Below are positions 53,621-64,000 of a stretch of 64,000 nucleotides of DNA, in pieces. The notes below the pieces were generated by a model that worked only from the letters and a program-made list of their open reading frames with translations, made no database searches and was not told the DNA's origin. How positions within the stretch are numbered: position 1 is the stretch's first letter; each line of letters starts with the position of its first letter. This stretch comes from Prosapia bicincta (Eukaryota > Arthropoda > Insecta > Hemiptera > Cercopidae): positions 233,586,869 to 233,650,868 of the forward strand of contig JBAIZL010000005.1 of assembly GCA_036971475.1 (NCBI GenBank), written 5' to 3'. Position numbers and translations under genes: made by a program.

Positions 53621-54496
53621 TCTCGGCTGTAAGATTGCTTTAGGAAAAATATAGTTTCAATATGTTAACAGAATTGGAGAACCTAATGGAAGATGAATCA
53701 TTTTCCCATTAACATATTTGTGAAAATAATTTTACACGATTTTACAATGTAGAGTATGTGTGTTTAGTACCATTTATTGCAAGGTATAAAATATAAAAAT
53801 AGAAGAGTACAATCTGGCCGTAATTGATGGCTAGGTTGGATTATATTCGTTTAGGTTAGGTAAAGGATTTAATTTCCTGTCAGTTTTAAATAAAGGTCTC
53901 TACTCGATAAATGCAGTATTGGTAAGTAATCGGTGGCTCTATTATAAAATATTCTCTACACTATATCTTTATAAAAACAGAATTATTCAATTGCAGAACT
54001 GAAACATTTAATACGTGAAGAATAAAATAGCGATTCTAAATTCAGTTGCTATTTTTCCATGCGCAATGGAGAACTGTCTACAGTTTGACGATCTATTGAG
54101 CTAAGCGATAAGCTGTTACACTAAAGGTTAACTAAGTTAGACTTAGTGATTGGAATCGTAGTGCAAGCAATTTGCCACCCGCAGTCCGCATTCCGCCATT
54201 AATAACCCTGTGCATTGAGAAGAACAATGAATGCTTAGCTCCCGCCGAGACGAGTTCTGTGATTAGTATTTGGTTGTAGTTATCTATTCCATCTGACGCA
54301 CACGCGCCCTGTGGTAAAACTCTGAAGTAAAGAACTGGGGCAGTTTTTAATAATAAAAGAGAATATACTTTGATTTACTGTTTAAATATGTTTATTTTTG
54401 TGGTGATAAATTTTTGTTTTTCATTTTAAGATCAAGAGCCACACCTGATGAGTAGAAGTGTTGTTATAAGATCTTTCCGCTGGTAGTTGTAGCTAC
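53621..54496. other. No gene seen
   Basis: Spacer between the 173-bp and 149-bp arrays, with one decayed 173-bp-type block at about 53830-53870. Confidence 0.55.
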
Positions 54497-57400
54497 AGCT
54501 TACTGAGAGTAGTGTTGGGTATGCTCTACGAAGAGGTCGTTATAGGTGTACAGACGTTCCTCAAATAAAAAGTTAGGAATTGTTTACAGTGGCATGCTAG
54601 TTTTAAAACGTTTTTCTATGCTTACATTTTTTCTACTTGTGTAACAGCTTACTGAGAGTAGTGTTGGGTATGCTCTACGAAGAGGTCGTTATAGGTGTAC
54701 AGACGTTCCTCAAATAAAAAGTTAGGAATTGTTTACAGTGGCATGATAGTTTTAAAACGTTTTTCTATGCTTACATTTTTTCTACTTGTGTAACAGCTTA
54801 CTGAGAGTAGTGTTGGGTATGCTCTACGAAGAGGTCGTTATAGGTGTACAGACGTTCCTCAAATAAAAAGTTAGGAATTGTTTACAGTGGCATGCTAGTT
54901 TTAAAACGTTTTTCTATGCTTACATTTTTTCTACTTGTGTAACAGCTTACTGAGAGTAGTGTTGGGTATGCTCTACGAAGAGGTCGTTATAGGTGTACAG
55001 ACGTTCCTCAAATAAAAAGTTAGGAATTGTTTACAGTGGCATGCTAGTTTTAAAACGTTTTTCTATGCTTACATTTTTTCTACTTGTGTAACAGCTTACT
55101 GAGAGTAGTGTTGGGTATGCTCTACGAAGAGGTCGTTATAGGTGTACAGACGTTCCTCAAATAAAAAGTTAGGAATTGTTTACAGTGGCATGCTAGTTTT
55201 AAAACGTTTTTCTATGCTTACATTTTTTCTACTTGTGTAACAGCTTTCTGAGAGTAGTGTTGGGTATCCTCTACGAAGAGGTCGTTATAGGTGTACAGAC
55301 GTTCCTCAAATAAAAAGTTAGGAATTGTTTACAGTGGCATGATAGTTTTAAAACGTTTTTCTATGCTTACATTTTTTCTACTTGTGTAACAGCTTACTGA
55401 GAGTAGTGTTGGGTATCCTCTACGAAGAGGTCGTTATAGGTGTACAGACGTTCCTCAAATAAAAAGTTAGGAATTGTTTACAGTGGCATGCTAGTTTTAA
55501 AACGTTTTTCTATGCTTACATTTTTTCTACTTGTGTAACAGCTTACTGAGAGTAGTGTTGGGTATGCTCTACGAAGAGGTCGTTATAGGTGTACAGACGT
55601 TCCTCAAATAAAAAGTTAGGAATTGTTTACAGTGGCATGATAGTTTTAAAACGTTTTTCTATGCTTACATTTTTTCTACTTGTGTAACAGCTTACTGAGA
55701 GTAGTGTTGGGTATGCTCTACGAAGAGGTCGTTATAGGTGTACAGACGTTCCTCAAATAAAAAGTTAGGAATTGTTTACAGTGGCATGCTAGTTTTAAAA
55801 CGTTTTTCTATGCTTACATTTTTTCTACTTGTGTAACAGCTTACTGAGAGTAGTGTTGGGTATCCTCTACGAAGAGGTCGTTATAGGTGTACAGACGTTC
55901 CTCAAATAAAAAGTTAGGAATTGTTTACAGTGGCATGATAGTTTTAAAACGTTTTTCTATGCTTACATTTTTTCTTCTTGTGTAACAGCTTACTGAGAGT
56001 AGTGTTGGGTATGCTCTACGAAGAGGTCGTTATAGGTGTACAGACGTTCCTCAAATAAAAAGTTAGGAATTGTTTACAGTGGCATGATAGTTTTAAAACG
56101 TTTTTCTATGCTTACATTTTTTCTACTTGTGTAACAGCTTACTGAGAGTAGTGTTGGGTATGCTCTACGAAGAGGTCGTTATAGGTGTACAAACGTTCCT
56201 CAAATAAAAAGTTAGGAATTGTTTACAGTGGCATGATAGTTTTAAAACGTTTTTCTATGCTTACATTTTTTCTACTTGTGTAACAGCTTACTGAGAGTAG
56301 TGTTGGGTATGCTCTACGAAGAGGTCGTTATAGGTGTACAGACGTTCCTCAAATAAAAAGTTAGGAATTGTTTACAGTGGCATGATAGTTTTAAAACGTT
56401 TTTCTATGCTTACATTTTTTCTACTTGTGTAACAGCTTACTGAGAGTAGTGTTGGGTATGCTCTACGAAGAGATCGTTATAGGTGTACAGACGTTCCTCA
56501 AATAAAAAGTTAGGAATTGTTTACAGTGGCATGCTAGTTTTAAAACGTTTTTCTATGCTTACATTTTTTCTACTTGTGTAACAGCTTACTGAGAGTAGTG
56601 TTGGGTATGCTCTACGAAGAGGTCGTTATAGGTGTACAGACGTTCCTCAAATAAAAAGTTAGGAATTGTTTACAGTGGCATGCTAGTTTTAAAACGTTTT
56701 TCTATGCTTACATTTTTTTCTACTTGTGTAACAGCTTTCTGAGAGTAGTGTTGGGTATGCTCTACGAAGAGATCGTTATAGGTGTACAGACGTTCCTCAA
56801 ATAAAAAGTTAGGAATTGTTTACAGTGGCGTGATAGTTTTAAAACGTGTTTCTATGCTTACATTTTTTCTACTTGTGTAACAGCTTTCTGAGAGTAGTGT
56901 TGGGTATCCTCTACGAAGAGGTCGTTATAGGTGTACAAACGTTCCTCAAATAAAAAGTTAGGAATTGTTTACAGTGGCATGATAGTTTTAAAACGTGTTT
57001 CTATGCTTACATTTTTTCTACTTGTGCAACAGCTTACTGAGAGTAGTGTTGGGTATGCTCTACGAAGAGGTCGTTATAGGTGTACAGACGTTCCTCAAAT
57101 AAAAAGTTAGGAATTGTTTACAGTGGCATGCTAGTTTTAAAACGTTTTTCTATGCTTACATTTTTTTCTACTTGTGTAACAGCTTTCTGAGAGTAGTGTT
57201 GGGTATGCTCTACGAAGAGATCGTTATAGGTGTACAGACGTTCCTCAAATAAAAAGTTAGGAATTGTTTACAGTGGCGTGATAGTTTTAAAACGTGTTTC
57301 TATGCTTACATTTTTTCTACTTGTGTAACAGCTTTCTGAGAGTAGTGTTGGGTATCCTCTACGAAGAGGTCGTTATAGGTGTACAAACGTTCCTCAAATA

Positions 57401-57620
57401 AAAAGTTAGGAATTGTTTACAGTGGCATGATAGTTTTAAAACGTGTTTCTATGCTTACATTTTTTCTACTTGTGTAACAGCTTTCTGAGAGTAGTGTTGG
57501 GTATCCTCTACGAAGAGGTCGTTATAGGTGTACAAACGTTCCTCAAATAAAAAGTTAGGAATTGTTTACAGTGACATGATAGTTTTAAAACGTGTTTCTA
57601 TGCTTACATTTTTCCATTTG
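54497..57620. repeat. 149-bp satellite array (about 21 copies)
   Basis: agcttactgagagtagtgtt recurs at 54497, 54646, 54795 and every 149 bp to about 57479; copies with an extra T give 150. Variants (tatgctc or tatcctc; catgctag, catgatag or cgtgatag; cgttttt or cgtgttt) are shared by blocks of units. Confidence 0.97.
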
Positions 57621-58030
57621 TGTAAAAATATTTGTTTTTATATATTTTTTTTTATTTCTACGTCCTTAAACCTTTTATATTTGAACAAAAGGAGGACATA
57701 AGCCATAAGAACACAACAAATAATATAAACGGAGGAGACCTTTATGTTATGACAACTTATAAATGAGTAGTTATTTGTTAAGCAGGTATTAGTTCGTTAG
57801 TAAAAGCAAACTTTTATATACTTTTTGATCATAATGAAACAAGTGTGACGCCGACAGAAGGAAGTGAAACAATCCATCGGTTTGAATAGACTGAAATGTT
57901 GGTCCTTCGCATTAAATAAACATAATTTTACACGTTTCATTGGATTTTTCTTCATATTGTACAGGAGAATATTAAAGAACCAGAAATGCATGCGGCTGTT
58001 TCTGGTGTGAAGCTCTATCCAAATTTTTTT
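57621..58030. other. No gene seen
   Basis: Unique AT-rich DNA between the 149-bp array and the hAT-like element; an 82-codon minus-strand ORF is unrecognised. Confidence 0.5.
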
Positions 58031-58624
58031 TAAGGGCGGCTCCATGGGAGGGGCAGTAGGGTCAATTAACCCCCCCCCCTAACCTGACAATTTGGGTACT
58101 ATTTTTTTTCAAATATATTTTTCATATTCGGAACACATTTAAATTTATCCCAGTTTACTTATAAAAATGTATTTTCCATTTGACTTTTATTGTAAAGCAA
58201 TGTATATTGTTTTTACATTTATATAATGTTAAAAGTGTAGAAATTCCACTGATAACATTGGTAGTTCCACCCAGCATAAACAACACTGACATGTTACACT
58301 GGCACTAGTTCCGTACCGGCTCGGCTGTACTAACAGTCTGTGTACTACGACTCCGCGTCGTCCTCGTCAGACCGAGCCGTTTGATGATGCGGTGGAAGTT
58401 AAACAATATTTTGTATTAAGGACAAAATAATAATTTTGCTATCAGTGTAAGTTCGGGTAAAATGCATGTTTTTATGAAAACAATGCCAAATGTCGTGTGA
58501 TTTTTAAGAATAGCTTAAAATGTCATTTCCGGGCCTTAATTTTTGAAAGTTTTACGTCCGAAACCACCCCATCTTTTCCTGCCAATGTGCCCCCCTTTGA
58601 AAATCTATCCTGGAGCCGCCCTTG
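58031..58624. mobile_element. hAT-like non-autonomous element (MITE candidate)
   Basis: The left end taagggcggctcca and the right end tggagccgcccttg form a 13-bp perfect inverted repeat (aagggcggctcca). Assuming the terminal base was C as in the right end, the flanks are attttttt (58023-58030) and attctttt (58625-58632), a possible 8-bp target duplication with one mismatch. Such AGGGCGGCTCCA ends are common on insect and vertebrate hAT elements. The 594-bp interior has no transposase remnant; it includes a C-run near 58070 and a GC-richer segment at 58300-58390. The poly-T left flank weakens the TSD evidence. Confidence 0.6.
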
Positions 58625-59989
58625 ATTCTTTTAGCACGATATTATGTTCAATGGAGAAGAAACAATTGAAGAATAGCGGTGTGAAGATACCAATAAAAGC
58701 CCGACAATTTGCCTCATTACAAACTTCTCGATTTTTTTCAAAAAACACCGTAGCTATGTTAAGTTCTTTTTATTCATATAACTAAGTTTTTGTTATAAAA
58801 AGTGACCTAATGTGTGTTCTCTCTGGTAAACAAACTCTTCTTCCAGGCAGCAACCATGTCAACGCGAGCTATAATTATTTTCATAACAAAATAATTTAGG
58901 AAATTATTGTTCCTATATTAATATTTTTTCTTCTTCATATTCCTAGTCAGCTGTGACAGTTGGCGATTACAAAAGCTCTTCTGATTTATTGTAGGAGAAA
59001 TGGGTAGGCAGATTACAATCAGAAAACCATCGACGAAAGTATGCAGCCATGAGAGTCTTCTCCATTCGAGTCCCCTCAATGATTAGCTGAAGCAACCTAC
59101 ACATAATGATAACTTTGGTGTTCCAGAATCTTCGTTTAATCGTTGTTCTTCTGTCCACCGTGACTTGATCGTCTAACACATCGTCAGTACGCGTTTCAAT
59201 GACTTAAACCCTTCTCATTAGTGTTTCGATAGTTGTCCACGCCTTCATTCAGTTTAACAGGACCGACCTTATATAGTACTTAAAAAGTCTGATTTTAAGG
59301 ACCAGGGTAGAGCTGAAATGTGCATTTCAATTTATGGAATGATCTTCTCCCTTTTCTCACTAGCCTAGTCCCGTCTTGAATATATTGTTGTTCCAAAATA
59401 GTTGTGTGGAGAAAATCAAGAGGGAATCTAATTTAAGAATTGTTAACTGTTGTTAAGACAAATTATTTTAATGTCCTGAAATAAGTAATATAAACATAAT
59501 CGTTTGTCCTTTCCCCTACGGAGATGGTCTTATAAAAAATATTGTTTATAAATTATTTATCTTTTGAATGATGTTGCTTTTATAAGATAGCTGTTCATGT
59601 TCACCTTAAAAACACAACAAAACAACTTTTAGTAATATGTGAAAAACATAGACTTGCTCTACCTGAAGATAAAAAATATATACAATAAACATCAAAGATA
59701 TGATTTAAATTCTGAATTCTATTCTATGTTTTAAACAAAATGACCATTAATGTGTGTATAATTTGCGTACAGTGACCTCTCTATTATAAATTATTTTCCA
59801 TCGTAATATTAGTTGATTATATTATCTAAATCTCTCTATAATAGAGGTTCTCCTAGCCGCGTCAGCTGATATTACGATGTAAAATTAGCTATGTAAGGCC
59901 GACAATTGCACTCAACTTAATTATGCACATCTTAGCAGTAGTCATTGTTAATAATTACCGAGTGTATGCTTGGGAGTATGTTTAAAATT
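58625..59989. other. Intron or flank upstream of the receptor exon; no gene seen
   Basis: AT-rich. A 70-codon minus-strand ORF (58967-59179) is unrecognised. At 59770-59855 a cagtgacctctctattata and tctctataatagaggttctc pair forms a short imperfect inverted repeat of mariner/pogo style. Confidence 0.45.
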
Positions 59990-60006
59990 AAATTATATTG
60001 TTGCAG
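59990..60006 (+). promoter_or_regulatory. 3' splice acceptor of receptor exon
   Basis: An A/T-rich stretch leads into ttgttgcag immediately before the first exon base. This choice of acceptor leaves the zinc-finger frame open and gives a phase 1 junction. The reading frame also stays open upstream to 59970, but those residues ([12 protein letters not shown]) sit in intron-like AT-rich sequence and are not supported as coding. Confidence 0.75.
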
Positions 60007-60131
60007 AGCAACACTACGCAGCTGCGGACTCCAACAGCTCGACACCCACAAAGTCCTTCGTACCGTGCAAGGTGTGCGGTGACAAAGCTTCCGGCTACCA
60101 CTACGGAGTCACGTCTTGTGAAGGATGCAAG
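60007..60131 (+). CDS. Eip78C: Internal exon of nuclear receptor (E78/Eip78C-like), first zinc finger
   Basis: The exon encodes 41 complete residues plus the last two bases of a split codon. The second half of the peptide is the start of a nuclear-receptor DNA-binding domain, running from [15 protein letters not shown] to [10 protein letters not shown]. The four zinc ligands are Cys20, Cys23, Cys37 and Cys40 of the exon peptide (C-x2-C-x13-C-x2-C). The exon starts after a T-rich tract and ttgttgcag, and ends at aag/gtaaat inside the P-box, just before the glycine expected after CEGCK. The 5' junction is phase 1 and the 3' junction phase 0. The residues before the finger (about 1-15, polar, Ser/Thr-rich) look like a disordered N-terminal region. 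From family knowledge, the combination [25 protein letters not shown] fits E78 (NR1E) better than E75 (FHYGVHSCEGCK), HR3 or HR96. E78 is an ecdysone-inducible nuclear transcription factor. Receptor class is near certain; the E78 assignment is likely. No GFFRR-type following exon is visible downstream. Confidence 0.85.
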
Positions 60132-60137
60132 GTAAAT
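60132..60137 (+). promoter_or_regulatory. 5' splice donor of receptor exon
   Basis: gtaaat directly follows the AAG lysine codon of CEGCK. Many nuclear-receptor genes interrupt the DNA-binding domain close to this point between the two fingers. Read-through gives a non-receptor sequence (VNTITDIC...), which supports splicing here. Confidence 0.8.
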
Positions 60138-60417
60138 ACGATCACAGATATTTGTGTGCCCTTGCAACTCCAATTCATCAACCTTATCGGAATAAATTCC
60201 AACTTCCTCTCTAGAAATGCTGGAGCAAGAACATATTTTCATCGCTTCATTGCTTCTAGGGAACCTTCCTAACTGGTCGCCCCGAAGTAGCTCACGATCT
60301 GGAGAGCTAAACATGCCTCCATGTTTGGAGAAATCCAATGACACCTCTATAATATCCAGAATTGTCGACTGCACATGAATTTATTGGCTTCGTTTTCGGT
60401 TACTATTCATGTGTAGT
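60138..60417 (+). other. Start of receptor intron
   Basis: Non-repetitive intron sequence between the donor and the 180-bp array. The 128-codon minus-strand ORF across exon and intron (59988-60374) is an antisense shadow. Confidence 0.6.
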
Positions 60418-61130
60418 CCGGTATCTAGTCTACAGGTCTTTGGGATTCGCAACACGAAACCATTCCTCAAACTCGTGTAAAATTGCGCCTTACGGGCTGA
60501 TTTGCGACGAGTGTAAGTTGGGCAATCGCCCTAAGACAAGCAGAATGAGCCCCCTTCCCCTAATGTACTGTCGGGGGCTCAAAAAAAAACACTGCAAGTT
60601 ACCTAGTCTACAGTTCTCTGGGGTTTTCAATACGAAACCATTCCTCAAACTCGTGTAAAATTGCGCCTTACGGGCTGATTTGCGACGAGTGTAAGTTGGG
60701 CAATCGTCCTAAGACAACCAGAATGAGCTAGCCCCTTCCCTTAATGTACTGTCGGGGGCTCAAAAAAACACTTCAAGTTACCTAGTCTACAGTTCTCTGG
60801 GATTTCCAACTCGAAACCATTCTTCAACTCGTGTACAATTATAATGCTCTTACGGTATGAATTGTTATGTGCGTAAGTTAGGTAATCGCTCCAAGACAAG
60901 GTGAATGAGCTAGCCCCTTCCCTTAATGTACTGCTGAGGGCTTTAAAAAACATTTCTAGCTATCTAGTCTATAGGCCCTAGTTCTCTGGGGTTTCCAACA
61001 CGAAACCATTCCTCCAACTCGTGTACGTTTGCGCCTTACAGGCGGCTTTGCGACTAGTAAAGTTATGTAACCCTAAGACAGCCAGAATGAGTTATCCCAT
61101 TCCTCTTCTAGCTACCTAGTCTACAGTAAA
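60418..61130. repeat. About 180-bp diverged tandem array (4 copies) in the receptor intron
   Basis: cgaaaccattc recurs at about 60455, 60633, 60812 and 61001 (spacings 178, 179 and 189). Units share tacctagtctacagttctct and aatgagctagccccttccc. The first two copies are closest. A 98-codon ORF at 60362-60658 is a shadow of these repeats. Confidence 0.92.
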
Positions 61131-61363
61131 ATTCTTCAGTTTCTTTATTTCTTCTGGAAACAACCACCATCCATGGCCAAAAAGCATGCCAGTTGTTGTA
61201 GTGAAAACACATTAGGGGGGAGATTCTATAACACGTGACTTTAAATAGTTTGTTAATTTAGGCTTTTCACTTCATTCTCACATTGAGTCCTTACCAAGAA
61301 TTCTCCATAATATAACGTAACTTTCAAAATAACTGTCTATCTCTGTTCTTTATTTTTAAAACT

Positions 61364-64000
61364 AAGCATATAGCAATCACTTGTGACAGTCAAACGTATA
61401 TAACAATCATTTTGTGACAGACAAACGTATATAGCAATCAGCTTGTGACAGGCAAACGTATATAGCCATCAGCTTGTGATAGACAAACGTATATAGCCAT
61501 CAGCTTGTGATAGACAAACGTATATAGCAATCAGCTTGTGACAGACAAACGTATATAGCAATCAACTTGTGACAGACAAACGTATATAGAAGTCAGCTTG
61601 TGACAGACAAACGTATATAGCAATCAGCTTGTGACAGACAAACGTATATAGAAGTCAGCTTGTGACAGACAAACGTATACAGCAATCAGTTTGTGACAGA
61701 CAAACGTATATAGCAATCAGTTTGTGACAGACGAACGTATATAGCAATCAGCTTGTGACAGACAAACGTATACAGCAATCAGTTTGTGACAGACAAACGT
61801 ATATAGCAATCAGTTTGTGACAGACAAACGTATATAGCAATCAGCTTGTGACAGACAAACGTATATAGCAATCAGTTTGACAGACAAACGTATATAGCAA
61901 TCAGCTTGTGACAGACAAACGTATATAGCAATCAGCTTGTGACAGACAAACGTATATAGCAATCAGCTTGTGACAGACAAACGTATATTGCCATCAGCTT
62001 GTGATAGACAAACGTATATAGCAATCAGCTTGTGACAGACAAACGTATATAGCAATCAGCTTGTGACAGACAAACGTATATAGCAATCAACTTGTGACAG
62101 ACAAACGTATATAGAAGTCAGCTTGTGACAGACAAACGTATATAGCAATCAGCTTGTGACAGACAAACGTATATAGAAGTCAGCTTGTGACAGACAAACG
62201 TATACAGCAATCAGTTTGTGACAGACAAACGTATATAGCAATCAGTTTGTGACAGACGAACGTATATAGCAATCAGCTTGTGACAGACAAACGTATACAG
62301 CAATCAGTTTGTGACAGACAAACGTATATAGCAATCAGTTTGTGACAGACAAACGTATATAGCAATCAGCTTGTGACAGACAAACGTATATAGCAATCAG
62401 TTTGACAGACAAACGTATATAGCAATCAGCTTGTGACAGACAAACGTATATAGCAATCAGCTTGTGACAGACAAACGTATATAGCAATCAGCTTGTGACA
62501 GACAAACGTATATAGCCATCAGCTTGTGATAGACAAACGTATATAGCAATCAGCTTGTGACAGACAAACGTATATAGCAATCAGCTTGTGACAGACAAAC
62601 GTATATAGCAATCAGCTTGTGACAGACAAACGTATACAGCAAACAGCTTGTGACAGACAAACGTATACAGCAATCAGCTTGTGACAGACAAACGTATATA
62701 TCAATCAGCTTGTGACAGACAAACGTATATAGCAATCAGCTTGTGACAGAGAAACGTATATAGCAATCAGCTTGTGACAGACAAACGTATATAGAAGTCA
62801 GCTTGTGACAGACAAACGTATATAGCAATCAGCTTGTGACAGACAAACGTATATAGAAGTCAGCTTGTGACAGACAAACGTATACAGCAATCAGTTTGTG
62901 ACAGACAAACGTATATAGCAATCAGCTTGTGACAGACAAACGTATATAGCAATCAGCTTGTGACAGACAAACGTATACAGCAATCAGTTTGTGACAGACA
63001 AAAGTATATATCAATCAGTTTGTGACAGACAAACGTATATAGCAATCAGCTTGTGACAGACAAACGTATATAGCAATCAGTTTGACAGACAAACGTATAT
63101 AGCAATCAGCTTGTGACAGACAAATGTGTATAGCAATCAGCTTGTGACAGACAAACGTATACAGCAATCAGCTTGTGACAGACAAACGTATATAGCGATC
63201 AGTTTGTGACAGACAAACGTATATAGCAATCAGTTTGTGACAGACAAACGTATATAGCAATCAGCTTGTGATAGACAAACGTATATAGCAATCAGCTTGT
63301 GACAGACAAACGTATATAGCAATCAGCTTGTGACAGACAAATGTATATAGCAATCAGCTTGTGACAGACAAACGTATATAGCAATCAGCTTGTGACAGAC
63401 AAACGTATATAGCAATCAGCTTGTGACAGACAAACGTATATAGCAATCAGCTTGTGATAGACAAACGTATATAGCAATCAGCTTGTGACAGACAAACGTA
63501 TATAGCAATCAGCTTGTGACAGACAAACATATATAGCAATCAGCTTGTGACAGACAAACGTATATAACAATCAGCTTGTGACAGACAAACGTATATAGCA
63601 ATCAGCTTGTGACAGACAAACGTATATAGCAATCAGCTTGTGACAGACAAACGTATATAGCAATCAGCTTGTGACAGACAAACTTATATAGCAATCAGCT
63701 TGTGACAGACAAACGTATATAGCAATCAGCTTGTGACAGACAAACGTATATAGCAATCAGCTTGTGACAGACAAACGTATATAGCAATCAGCTTGTGACA
63801 GACAAACGTATATAGCAATCAGCTTGTGACAGACAAACGTATACAGCAATCAGTGTGTGACAGACAAACGTATATAGCAATCAGCTTGTGACAGACAAAT
63901 GTATATAGCAATCAGCTTGTGACAGACAAACGTATATAGCAATCAGCTTGTGACAGACAAACGTATATAGCAATCAGCTTGTGACAGACAAACGTATATA
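61364..64000. repeat. 31-bp minisatellite, about 85 copies, continuing past the window
   Basis: The unit is acgtatatagcaatcagctt plus gtgacagacaa (31 bp). Variants include gccatc, agaagtc, cagtttg, gatagac and a 3-bp shorter cagtttgacag unit. The array fills the intron 3' of the receptor exon to the last base of the window. Minus-strand ORFs of about 60 codons are shadows. Confidence 0.98.

Noticed and set aside
58543..58785. 80-codon ORF
   Set aside because: Straddles the right end of the hAT-like element, so half is element and half is flank.
59770..59855. Short mariner/pogo-style inverted repeat (acctctctattata)
   Set aside because: Imperfect, under 100 bp, without TA target duplication; could be chance in AT-rich DNA.
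59988..60374. 128-codon minus-strand ORF
   Set aside because: Antisense to the zinc-finger exon and its donor; the sense strand has clear splice sites and conserved cysteines.
60362..60658. 98-codon plus-strand ORF
   Set aside because: Lies in the 180-bp tandem array; the sequence is explained by the repeat.
61364..64000. Regular short repeats suggestive of a CRISPR array
   Set aside because: Units are contiguous 31-mers without spacers, and the context is eukaryotic.

Overview
The window looks like nuclear DNA from an arthropod, most likely an insect. It is AT-rich, has no operon-like gene packing and no long intact ORFs, carries long pure (TA)n and (GT)n tracts, and contains short TTAGG/CCTAA-type runs (the usual insect telomere unit). 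Its one convincing host coding exon encodes the first zinc finger of a nuclear receptor that best fits the ecdysone-pathway receptor E78 (Eip78C, NR1E). I cannot assign the order or species from sequence alone.

Host genes. The only well-supported host coding sequence is a 125-bp internal exon at 60007-60131 (+ strand), with an acceptor, a donor and all four zinc-binding cysteines of the first finger. The next receptor exon is not seen before the window ends. The rest of the window is therefore probably intronic or 5'-flanking DNA of this receptor, but the upstream exons could not be identified and other genes cannot be excluded.

Layout. 1-6.95 kb: AT-rich DNA with (TA)n tracts, a Penelope-like tail motif (1.41 kb), a GA/GT-rich block (3.95-4.30 kb) and a minus-strand non-LTR retrotransposon remnant (5.43-5.67 kb). 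6.95-11.37 kb: large 56-bp minisatellite. 13.65-15.08 kb: 157-bp satellite. 15.68-16.50 kb: non-LTR RNase H and zinc-motif pseudogene. 16.87-18.04 kb: 20-bp AT-rich array. 19.92-21.24 kb: a second, unrelated 157-bp satellite. 24.77-25.80 kb: 82-bp array bounded by a short inverted repeat. 26.96-28.37 kb: about 167-bp array. 29.5-34.6 kb: a cluster of dead mobile elements (P-superfamily transposase, 26-bp array, Penelope GIY-YIG fragment, hAT element with intact ends and target duplication, 96-bp-arm foldback). 35.57-35.75 kb: (GT)n. 42-48.2 kb: inverted repeats, (TA)n tracts, a 153-bp array and a 108-bp-arm foldback. 49.65-50.1 kb: diverged triplicated segment. 50.74-53.62 kb: 173-bp array containing TTAGG-like doublets. 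54.50-57.62 kb: 149-bp array. 58.03-58.62 kb: hAT-like non-autonomous element. 60.0 kb: receptor exon. 60.4-61.1 kb: about 180-bp array. 61.36-64.0 kb: 31-bp minisatellite running off the end.

Overall, about one third of the window is tandem repeat in a dozen apparently unrelated families. Seven of these have monomers of about 149-189 bp. Mobile elements from five groups (hAT, P, Penelope, non-LTR, foldback) are present only as remnants or non-autonomous copies. I found no convincing new enzyme system. The most notable signals are the density and internal higher-order structure of the arrays around a nuclear-receptor exon, the hAT copy with preserved ends, and two hairpin-GAAA structures that resemble, but do not clearly match, the hammerhead ribozymes known from Penelope-like elements.
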